In this document: positions 1 to 10,500 of the stretch, piece after piece
Layout of the letters: each line of letters opens with the position of its first letter
Position numbering within the stretch: position 1 is the first letter of the stretch
NCBI RefSeq assembly: GCF_001042485.2
Contig: NZ_LBMN02000005.1
Span: forward strand, 62,001 to 126,000
DNA length: 64,000 nucleotides
Direction: 5' to 3'
DNA from: Bacillus paralicheniformis
GTDB lineage: Bacteria; Bacillota; Bacilli; Bacillales; Bacillaceae
Notes under the pieces: generated by a model
Told to the model about the DNA's origin: nothing
What the model saw: only the letters and a program-made list of their open reading frames with translations
Databases searched by the model: none
Made by a program: the position numbers and the translations under genes

Positions 1-1530
1 TCTAGCTTTCAGGCTTCTCGCGAGCTGATTGGCTTTTTCATTCAGCCTGCGGTAAGTCAGGCTTCTTCCGTCAGCGGCAACAGCCGTTTTGTCAGGAGAC
101 GCTTCAACCTGTTCTTCAAACAGCACCGGGATCGTCTTTTCTCTTGGATAATCGGATTTTGTTTGATTAAAAGCGAGCAGCGTTTGTTGCTCCTGTTTTG
201 ATAACATGTCGGCGCTGACTGCTTTTGATTCGGGATTTGCAATCGCCTCTTCTGCGAGTCTCGTTAAATGCCCGGCGGCCTGCTCAATGAAAGCCGCGTC
301 AAAAGCCGCGCCGTTGTATTTCAATTTAATCGTCCACTCCGCTCCCGGATAAACGATCAAATTAAAGTCGTAATTCGTTTGTTCAAAAGCTTCGGCAGCC
401 TTGATGGAAAAGCCGAGCCGCTCATGGATCGTTCCGTTTTCAAGCTCCTTATCAAGCGGATAGTTCTCAAACGCGACAAGATGGCTGATCAAGCGGCCGT
501 CCAATGCCGATTGCTTTTGAATTTCATAGAGCGGGAGATAGTCGTACCGCTCCGCGTCAATCGCATGCTGCTGCGCTTGTTTGAACAGCTCGGCAAACGA
601 TGCGTTTTGATCGACCTTTAAACGGACAGGGATCGTGTTGATGAACAGCCCTGCCATATGCTCGATTCCGTCAATTTCCGATGGGCGCCCGGACACAACC
701 GTGCCGAACACCACATCATCGGTTCTGTTATATTTGGCAAGAACCGCTCCCCAAATCGCCTGAAAAAGGTTGGGAGCTGTGACATGACAGCGGTTTGCCG
801 CCTGTTGAAGGGCATCCACCATATTCTTGTCCCAAACAAACGTAAACTCCTCGTTCCGGTACGATTCTGAATCCGGCCGCGGTTTGCCGCCGGGAATGAC
901 GCTCGGACTTTCTAAACCCGAAAGGCGGTGTTCCCAGTAGGATGCCGCTTCATCCTTATCCTGCCGGCCGAGCCATTTAATATAGTCCGCATACGGTTTT
1001 CCCTGATCAAGCGGAACCGTCCGGTTTGCTCGAAACCCTTCATAGTTTTGAAAAAGGCGTTTCATTAATATCCCCATGCTCCAGCCGTCCATCACGATAT
1101 GATGGTTGCTCCAGACGAGACGGTACTTGTTCCGGTCAAGTCGAAAGACCGCTGTTTTAAACAGCATGTCTTTCGCCAAATTAAACCCGGCCGCCTGTAC
1201 CTCTTGTTTATACCGGTCAATCCGGTTGTTTTGCTTTTCCTCATCCAAGTCGGCAAGATCCTCAAATTCCACGATTGCCTGCCGTTCAGCCAGGACAACC
1301 TGGCGCGGTTTTTGCAATTGCTGGTGAACAAAAACCGTTCTGAGAATATCGTATGAACGCACGAGCTGATTCACGCTTTTTTCAAAGATCCCCAAATCAA
1401 ATTCCCCGTCTATGAATAGCTCCAGCTGTGTGAAGTAAGAGGAAGATTCCGGATCAAGCATTGCGTGGTACAGCATTCCTTCCTGCATCGGTGTCAAAGG
1501 ATACACCTTTTGAATCTTTTGTTTCCCCAT
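1..1530 (-). CDS. lchAB: Lichenysin synthetase subunit B, N-terminal part (cut by window edge)
   Basis: This is the second non-ribosomal peptide synthetase of the lipopeptide operon, of which only the first ~510 codons lie in the window. The protein opens MGKQKIQKVYPLTPMQEGM, the usual start of a condensation domain. The condensation active site reads HHIVMDGWS near residue 140. An adenylation domain begins near residue 460 (KTAVAADGRSLTYRRLNEKA) and runs off the edge. From surfactin and lichenysin synthetases, this subunit should join residue 4 (Val) to the Gln-Leu-D-Leu made by LchAA and then add Asp and D-Leu; that order is family knowledge. It starts at ATG 1528-1530 behind GAGGTG, 19 bp after the lchAA stop, so the two are co-transcribed and probably coupled in translation. 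Confidence 0.93.
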   Translation of the reverse strand, partial: MGKQKIQKVYPLTPMQEGMLYHAMLDPESSSYFTQLELFIDGEFDLGIFEKSVNQLVRSYDILRTVFVHQQLQKPRQVVLAERQAIVEFEDLADLDEEKQNNRIDRYKQEVQAAGFNLAKDMLFKTAVFRLDRNKYRLVWSNHHIVMDGWSMGILMKRLFQNYEGFRANRTVPLDQGKPYADYIKWLGRQDKDEAASYWEHRLSGLESPSVIPGGKPRPDSESYRNEEFTFVWDKNMVDALQQAANRCHVTAPNLFQAIWGAVLAKYNRTDDVVFGTVVSGRPSEIDGIEHMAGLFINTIPVRLKVDQNASFAELFKQAQQHAIDAERYDYLPLYEIQKQSALDGRLISHLVAFENYPLDKELENGTIHERLGFSIKAAEAFEQTNYDFNLIVYPGAEWTIKLKYNGAAFDAAFIEQAAGHLTRLAEEAIANPESKAVSADMLSKQEQQTLLAFNQTKSDYPREKTIPVLFEEQVEASPDKTAVAADGRSLTYRRLNEKANQLARSLKAR

Positions 1531-1549
1531 AAGGCACCTCGTTTTTTTG

Positions 1550-4500
1550 TTAGAAAATTTCCATCAATTTATCTAATTCTTCAAGCGTTAGTTCGTCATC
1601 TCCAAGATCGCTCGGGGTCAGTTCGCCTCCATCCCGCTCTAAGCAATGATCGATCAATTGCAGCAAATAGGTTTTAAAGCTTGCGGCGACAGCGGCGATG
1701 GTGCTTTCTTTATATTCGAGTGAATGATAAGCGATTGACATTGTCAAAATGCTGTTTTCGATATAGCCGACGATGTCTAGCGCATTCGGTTTTTCCGTTT
1801 CCGGGCTGAGCGGGTCACCGGACGGCAAGACGGATCTCGTGAACAGACCCGAATCCGCCATCTCTGTAAACTGGCCCAAATAGTTGAAGCTGATATCATG
1901 CTTGATCGGCTGCGCCTTTTTGCCTTCTTCAGTCAAATAACGATAAATGCCATAGCCGATTCCTTTATTCGGAATGTGGCGCAATTCTTCTTTGGTCTGT
2001 TTGATTTGATAGCCGATATCCCCTGAATGGCGGATTTGAATCAGCGCCGGGAACTGGCTCGTAAACCAGCCGACCGTCCGGGAAATATTCAAGCCGTCTA
2101 TGATGTCCTCCCGGCCGTGTCCCTCTAAGCAGATGATAAAGTCTTCCTGCCCCGTCCACTCTTTCAGTGCCAAGCCCAACGCCGTAAGCAAAATGTCGTT
2201 CATTTCCGTGTTATATGCTTCATGAACTTTTGTCATCAACTGTTCCGTTTCTTCTTTTGAAAGAGAAAACTCAGCTGTTTTCGTATGGTGCATCCGCTTG
2301 TCCTCTGCTTCATCGTCTTTCGGGAGCGCTGCCGTCTCCGCCTGTTCGATTTCCTGCCAATAGCCGATTTCTTTTGCGAAAGCTTTTGACCCTGCGTATT
2401 CTTTCAGGCGAGCCGCATATTCAGCAAAAGAGTGCGTCTTGTCTTGAAGAATGATCGGCTCCCCTTTTTCAGCCTGGGCGTACCCGGCGGCGAAATCCTC
2501 AAGGAGGATTCTCCATGAGATTCCGTCCACAACGAGATGATGAATGACGATGAGAAGATGATCGCCTTGATCCGTCTTAAAGATCGCCGCTTTCAAAAGC
2601 GGGCCTTCGGTTAAATCGATACTGCTTTGAATCCGGTTTGATGCCTTCAACACGGCAGCTTCAAGTTCAGCGCCAGATTCATTGAAGCGGATGACTTCAG
2701 GGCGAACCGCTGTTTCTTCCAGCCCTCTGTTGTACTGAACAATCCCGTCTCCATTTCGCTGATAAACCATGCGAAGTGCGTCATGATGTTCGATCAGCTT
2801 GGTTAAAGCCTTGCCTGCCGCTTCCGGGTCGAATCCCGTTAAAGCGTGAAGCATAACCGACTGATTCCAGTGATGCTCGTTCGTAAATCGGCGCTCAAAG
2901 AACCAGCGCTGGATCGGCGTCAGTGTGACTTCGCCTTCGACAGGGTTCTGATCGATCGGCTGATCGTCGGCCGCTTGAACATAAGCACTGAGCTCTCCGA
3001 TCGTCGGGTGCTGAAACAAGTCTTTCATCTCCAGCTTCCACCCGTGCTGCTGAAGGCGGCTTGCCATTTGAATTCCTTTGATCGAGTCCCCGCCGAGCGC
3101 GAAGAAATTATCTGTGATCCCGATTCGGTCCAGACCGAGAACCTCCTGCCAAATGTCCGCCAACAACTGTTCCGTTTCCGTGCGCGGCGCTTTGTATTCG
3201 GCTGTCTGCGCTTCGACGTCAGGCTGAGGCAGCGCCCTTCGGTCGACTTTTCCGTTCGACGTAACCGGAAGCTCATCAAGCTGCACCCAGAATGCCGGTA
3301 CCATGTAGTCCGGGAGCGTCTGCGCCAGCTTCCGGGCGAAGCTTTCTGTATCAAGCTGTTGATTCGCAACGACATAGCCGCACAGCGCTTTGTTGCCGCA
3401 GGCGTCTTCGATGTCGGTGACGACGGCTTCCTGCACTTCAGAGAGGCGCGCGAGCTGGACTTCGATTTCAGAAAGTTCGATCCGGAAGCCGCGGATTTTC
3501 ACCTGCTGGTCGATCCGGCCGATGTACTCAAGCCGTCCATCTTCCAGCCATTTGACCGCGTCCCCCGTCCGGTACATGCGCTCGCCCGGGACAAACGGGT
3601 CTTCCGTAAAACGCTTCGCTGTTTCCTCCGGCTTGTTCAAGTAGCCGCGCGCAAGCCCGCGGCCGGCGATGCACAGCTCGCCCGCGACGCCGACAGGCTG
3701 GACTTCGTTGTTTTGTCCGAGCACATACGCCCGCGTATTGGCGATCGGCTTTCCGATTGAAAGCATTCCTTCATCAGGATCAATCGCCGCGCTCGTCGCA
3801 ACGACTGTGTTTTCTGTCGGTCCGTAGTTGTTGACGAGCGTGTAGGAGCGTTTTGCGATCCGTTTCAGCTTGTCTCCGCCCGTAAGCAGCACGCGCAGCG
3901 ACTGGTTGTCCAGCTCCATGAACTGTTCGCACAGCTGTGTCGGCAGGAACGTGATCGTTATTTTGTTCTCTTCAAAGTATTGATTTAAGCGCGTAATATC
4001 CATTCGGATCGCTTCATCGATGATGTGAAGCTCCGCTCCGGCGATCCAGTACGGGAACATCTCCCAGACGGAAGCGTCAAAGCCGAAGCCGGCATATTTC
4101 GCGCTTTTGTCTTCTTCGGTGACCTTAAAGGCGTCGTTATGCCAATAGCACAAGTTCACAAGCGACTGGTGTTCGACCATGACGCCTTTCGGCTGGCCGG
4201 TCGTACCCGAGGTGTAGATCAAGTAGGCCAGGTTGTTTGGCTGTGTACCTGCCTGCGGGTTCACCTCATCGTCTTTTGTGATTTCTTCGCTCAGCATCGA
4301 ATCGAGAAGAAGTGTTTCACCGCTGAATTCTTCAGGTGCGGCTAAGTTTGTTTGCGTCAAAAGCAGCTCTGCGCCGCTGTCTTTCAGCACGTATCCGATC
4401 CGCTCGGCCGGATAGCTAGGATCGATCGGCACATAGGCCGCTCCCGCTTTCAAAATTCCGAGTACGCCAGCGGCCATTTCAAGCGAAGGCTTGACCATGA

Positions 4501-7500
4501 TCCCGATCCGCTGTTCAGGACGGGCCCCTTTTTCGATCAGCAGCCGGGCCAGGCGGTTCGCCCGCGCGTTCAGCTCTTTGTACGTCCACTTCACCCCGTT
4601 GTAAACCGCTGCCCCGCGGTCAGGCGTACGGAGGACTTGTGCTTCGAACAGCTCATGGATCGTTTTGTCCTGCGGCACAGCCAGCTTCGTCTCATTCCAT
4701 TTTTGGACGATCCGCCGTTTTTCCGCTTCATCCAGAAACGAAAGCTCTGACAGGCAGGCATCCGGATTTTCGGCAACCGCTTCGAGCAGATTGACCCAGT
4801 ACCCGCTCCAGCGCTCGATCGATTCATGCTTAAAGAGAGCTGTATTGTATTCCATTTCAAAAACGAGAAGTCCGTCCTCTTCCGCCGCTGTCAGCGTCAG
4901 ATCAAACTTCGCGGTCTGATGGGCAAAATCATACGGCTTGAGTGTGATCCCTTCCATTGACAAGTCTTTCAAATCGGCATTTCGCATTGAAAAGACGGCA
5001 TCAAATAACGGGTTTCGGCTCATGTCGCGCTGGATGTTCAGCTTCTCGATGAGTTCTTCAAACGGGTAATCTTGATGCTCAAACGCGCCGAGCGTCGTTT
5101 CTTTCACTTCCTCAAGGAATGCAGAAAACGGCTTGTCTCCTTCAGGACGCGTTCTTATTGCAAGCGTATTGACAAACATGCCGATGATACGGCTCAAATC
5201 AGCATGCGGCCGCCCGGCAGCCGGAGAGCCGACAATGACCTCGCTCTGTCCGCTCAGTTTCGATAAAAGCGCACTGTATGAGGCAGCGAGCACCATGTAT
5301 AAAGTGCTGTCCGTTTCCTTGGCCAGTCTTCTCAACTGCTGGACAAGCTCCGGTTTCAGCGCAAAGCTGAGACGGCTTCCTTCAAACGTTTGAACAGAAG
5401 GACGCGGATAATCTGTCGGAAGCGTCAAAACAGGCAGTTCGCCGTCCAGCTCTTTGAGCCAGTATTCCTCCTGCATTTTGTGCCGTTCTGTCAGCAGATG
5501 CCGCTGCCATACAGAAAAGTCTTTATACTGAATCCTCAGCGGTTCAAGCGCCTCTCCCGCATAAAGCCTTGTCATCTCATCGATCAGGACGCTGACGGAA
5601 GCACCGTCTGAAATGATATGATGCATATCCACAAGCAAAAGATGTTTTTCTCCCGTGAAACGTATGATACTCATTCTAAATAACGGGGCCTTTGTTAAAT
5701 CAAACGGCCTGATGAACTCTGCAATCAGCTTTTCCGCTTCTTGCTCATCTGCATCAATGACATCAATGGTCAATTCCGCAGCATCCGAAATCCGCTGAAC
5801 AGGTTCGCCGTCCCTGATTTCAAACGTGGTGCGGAATGCTTCATGGCGCTTGATCAGCATTTGCGCGGCAGACTCGAGGCGCTTCAGGTTAAGCTTCCCT
5901 TCAAGCTGGAGAACAGCCGGCATGTGATAGCTTTTCTCTGCGCCTTCAATCTGCTGAAGGACGTACAGCCGTTTTTGCGCCGAAGATACCGGATACGTTT
6001 CCCGGTCCGGCACCGCTTCAATATAAACGGCTGATCTTTTCTCAGCTTTTGCCGCAGCCTGCGCCAAGGTTTCGATTGTCGGCGCCTGGAACAAATCTTT
6101 CAGCTGCAGGTCAACATTCATTTCTTGCTGGATACGGGCAATGAGCGTCATTCCGATTAAAGAGTGTCCGCCAAGTTCAAAGAAATTGTCATGCACACCG
6201 ATTTTCGGTACATTGAGCACTTCCTGCCAAAGATCGGCAAGCTGTGCTTCTGTTCGGCTCCTTGGCGCCGTATATTCCTTTTGCGCGGCCTGCGCGACAT
6301 CCGGCTCAGGCAGCGCCCTTCTGTCGACCTTTCCATTGCCTGTGAGCGGAAGCTCCTGCAGCTGCATAAACACGGACGGGATCATGTAGCCCGGCAGACC
6401 TTCTGCCGCATGTCGGCGAGGCTCTTCACTCGAAAGCTCCTGATCGGCCGTAAAGTAAGCACAGATCATTTGATCTCCCGCCCCGGTGTCAACAGCAAGA
6501 ACAGCGGCTTCCTGAATCATTTCATGTGTGAGGAGATGGTGCTCGATTTCACCGAGCTCGATTCTCTGTCCGCGAATTTTGACCTGATGATCAATCCGGC
6601 CGATAAATTCAAGGCATCCATCGGCAAGCCATCTCGCCATATCACCCGTCCGGTAAATCTTCTCACCGGTTTTGAACGGATGTTCCGTAAACTTTTCAGC
6701 CGTCAGTTCCGGGCGGTTAAAATAACCGCGGACGAGGCCGTCTCCGCCGACGCATAATTCTCCCGCAACCCCTGTCGGCTGTACATTGCCGAATGAATCA
6801 AGAATCAGAACCTCCGTATTGCTGACTGGCTTCCCGATTGGTATAGCCTGCGCGTCGTTCGGCACTTCGTTGACTGGATGATAGGTTGTAAAAACAGTGC
6901 TCTCAGACGGGCCGTACATATGAAGCAGCCGTCCTTTGCCGACTGTGTTCAGGGCTCTTCTGACATGATCGACAGACGCACGTTCGCCGCCGAACAGAAC
7001 CCTGCGGAGTCCCTTCAAACTGTCCGGCCGCATGTCTGTCAGCAGATTGAATAATGCGGTCGTGATCATTAAGACGGTAACCTTTTCTTTTTCAAGTACA
7101 TGTGCGAGCCGGCTCATATCAAGAATCGTGTCTTTTGGAGCTATCACCAGCTTGGCTCCGTTCAGCAATGAACCGAACACATCAAACATAAAGGCGTCAA
7201 ACACATAATTTGAAATCGAAAGAACGATGTCGGATGTCATCACATCCAAGTAATTCGTGTTTTTTACCGTACGCAAAATATTCCGGTGAGAAACCATATT
7301 GCCCTTAGGCGTCCCTGTCGTTCCGGATGTATACGTTAGATTTGCCATTGCTTCCGGTGAAATCGGAAGGCGCAAATCAGACGCATCTCCCATATAAAGC
7401 TGTTCATCCTCAAGAAATAGGATGTCACCGCCAAATTCAGCCGCCTCAGCGAGCGGCTTCATCGCCTTTTGCGTTAAAAGAACCGCCGCTCCGCTGTCCT

Positions 7501-10500
7501 CGAAGAAATGTTGCATGCGTTTTTCCGGATGATCCGGATCGATCGGCACATAAGCCCCGCCGGCTTTCAGCACAGCGAGAATGCCAATGACCATTTCAGC
7601 CGACCTGGCGGTAAGAATGGCTGCTGTCGTGCCGGCCTGCACACCTCTTTCGCGGAGGCGCCTCGCCAATTGGTTCGCTTTCCGATTGAGCTCACCGTAG
7701 GACCATACTTTGTCTTCAAATTGCAGAGCGGGATGTCCGCCTCTTTCTGCCGCCTGTTCCTCAAATAGCTGAACGATCGTTTTCTCCCGCGGATAATCGC
7801 TTGCCGCGGGGTTGAACGCGACGAGCTGACGATTCGTTTCCTCTTCTGCCAAAAGGCTGTACTCGCCGATTCTGCGGAGCGGATCAGCCGTCACGCCCTC
7901 GAGAAGGTGCAAATACGCTTTCAGCATCCTTTCAGCCGTATCTTTTTTAAACAGCTTCGTACTGTAATCCAAATCAAGAATCAATTGTCCCTGCTCTTCT
8001 TTTGCCTGCAGCGTCAGGTCGAACTTTGCAATATTGAAGTTCGTTTCATAAATCGAGAGGTGCAAATCGCCGAGCATCGGAATGTCTTCCCATGCATTTT
8101 GCAAAATAAACATCGTGTCAAAGACAGGATGACGGCTTAAATCGCGCGATGCACCAACCTTTTCCGCGAGCCGCTCAAACGGATAATCCTGATGCTCAAA
8201 AGCGTCGATTACCGTTTTCTTTACATCGTGCAGGAAGTCTCTTAACGTTCTGCCCGGCTCCACTTTTGAACGGATCGCCAGCGTATTGACAAACATGCCG
8301 ATGATTCCTTCCAGATCGGAATGTCTGCGGCCGGCCGCCGGCGTCCCGACGATCACATCTTCCTGCCCGGAGTACTTTGCTAGCAGCATGTTGTATGCGG
8401 CCAGCATGACCATATACAATGTCGCGCCGTTTTGCTCTGCCAGCACGGCTAATTTTTCTTTTATGTCTTTTGGCAGGACTGCGGATACCCTGTCTCCTTC
8501 AAAGCTTTGAACAGACGGCCTCGGCTCATCCGTTATCAGCTGCAGTACGGGAAGCTCGCCGGCAAACACGCTTTGCCAATAAGCCTCTTCTTTTTGAAAA
8601 CCTTCTTGTGCCTGCGTCCTTTGCCAGAAGGCATAATCTTTGTAATGCAAGTTCGGCTCTGGCAGTTCTTCCCCTTTATACAGCGCGGCCAGCTCATTCA
8701 ATATGATCGAAATCGACACGCCGTCAGACACAAGATGATGCATATCGAACAACAGCAAATGTCTGCCGTCTGCGAGACGGACGAGACCCGCTCTCAGCAG
8801 CGGAGCTTTGGCGAGATCAAAGCGGCGGACAAAAGATTTTGCCATTTGTTCGATCGGCTTCCCATCTGCTTCAACCTTCTCAATCTTGAACGGAACCCTT
8901 TGATGAATGTTCTGCCTCGGCTCGCCATCGACAACTGTAAACGAAGTCCGCAGCGCCTCATGCCTATCAATCAGTTTTTGAAAAGCAGCTTCAAGGCGCT
9001 GAACATCGAGGGTGCCCTCAAGCATCGCCGCGGCCGGCATATTGTAGCCGACTCCGGCATCCTCCAGCTGGCTGACGATATAGATTCGCTGCTGCGCCAA
9101 TGAGAGAGGATAATCGTCACTTTCCGGCGCCGGTTCAATTACCGTGTATCCGTCTTTCTCCGCTTCAGAAACAAAGCTGCTTAACGCCGCCACTGTCGGT
9201 TTTTCGAATAGGACTTGCAACGGAACCTCGACACCGAAAGCTTTATGAATTTTTGCCAGCATGGCCATCGCTTTGAGAGAATGGCCGCCCAGTTCAAAAA
9301 ACTGGTCGTGGATTCCGACTTGTTCAGCTCCGAGCACTTCCTGCCATATACCCACCATTTTTTCTTCATATTCATTTCTCGGCGCCGCATACTCTGCAGC
9401 CCCGCTGACAGAGACTTCATGGCGAAGCAGCTCATTCCGGTCGACTTTGCCGCTTCCAGTCAGCGGTATTTCATCAAGCTCGACAAAACGGGAAGGTATC
9501 ATATAGTCAGGCAGATGCTTGGATAAATGCTCCCTCAGCCTCTGTATATGAATCTCTCCGCCTTGTTTCGGAACGACATAAGCGCAAACCTCAAGGCTGC
9601 CGCCGCTTTCAGGCCGCGCGAGGACAACTGCTTTTCCGACAGCAGGGGCTCCTTGCAGCACCGACTCTATCTCGCCAAGCTCGATCCGGTAGCCGCGGAT
9701 TTTCACTTGATCGTCTTTTCGGCCGATAAAATCAACCGTACCGTCAGGAAGCCAACGTACAGCATCTCCTGTTCGATACATGAAACCTCCGGGGACAAAC
9801 GGGTCTTCCAAGAACTTGTCTCTGGTCATGTCAGGCAAGTTCAAGTAGCCTCGGCCGACCCCGTCTCCTGCAATATACAATTCCCCTTCGACACCATCAG
9901 GAAGGAGTGCACCGTTTTCATCCAAAATATAAAAACGGTTGTTTCCAATCGGCCGGCCGATCGGGACATAGGCCGTATCGCCTTGAAGGTCTGCGCGGTT
10001 TGTAACCGTAAAAGAAGAAGCATCCACACAAGTTTCAGTCGGGCCGTAAACATTCGTAACAGCAGGCACGGATTCAGCTGTTTCTGCAAATAATTGAAGC
10101 AGCCTTTCCGTTGCGACCCTTGATAAAGCCTCTCCTCCAACAAGCATATGCCTCAGTTTGACACCTGAAAGATCATCGGCCGCAGACAAAAGCTGCAAAT
10201 GAGCCGGCGTACCGTCTGTCACATCGATTTGATGACGGCGGTAATAATCCGATAAAGCGCGTCCGTCGGAAACCGTCTTTTTCGGTACGATGTACAACGT
10301 TTGGCCGAGCAATAGAGACGTAAAAATCTGCTGAACGGAAGCATCAAAATGAAACGGAGCCAGAAGTGCAAGCTTCAAATCATCCTGATCATATGTACCA
10401 ACGGCCTGCTGAAGCCCTCTTACAAGGTGGTGGACCTGCCTGTGTTCAATCATGACGCCTTTTGGGCGGCCCGTTGTACCGGAAGTATAAATGATATATG

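Noticed and set aside
1-1530. comS hidden inside lchAB, as inside srfAB
   Set aside because: comS lies within the first adenylation domain of srfAB; only the beginning of that domain is inside the window, so it cannot be judged.
2846-3760. 304-codon open frame on the plus strand
   Set aside because: It is antisense to the third adenylation domain of lchAA, in a GC-rich coding region where long shadow frames are expected; no ribosome binding site or family resemblance.
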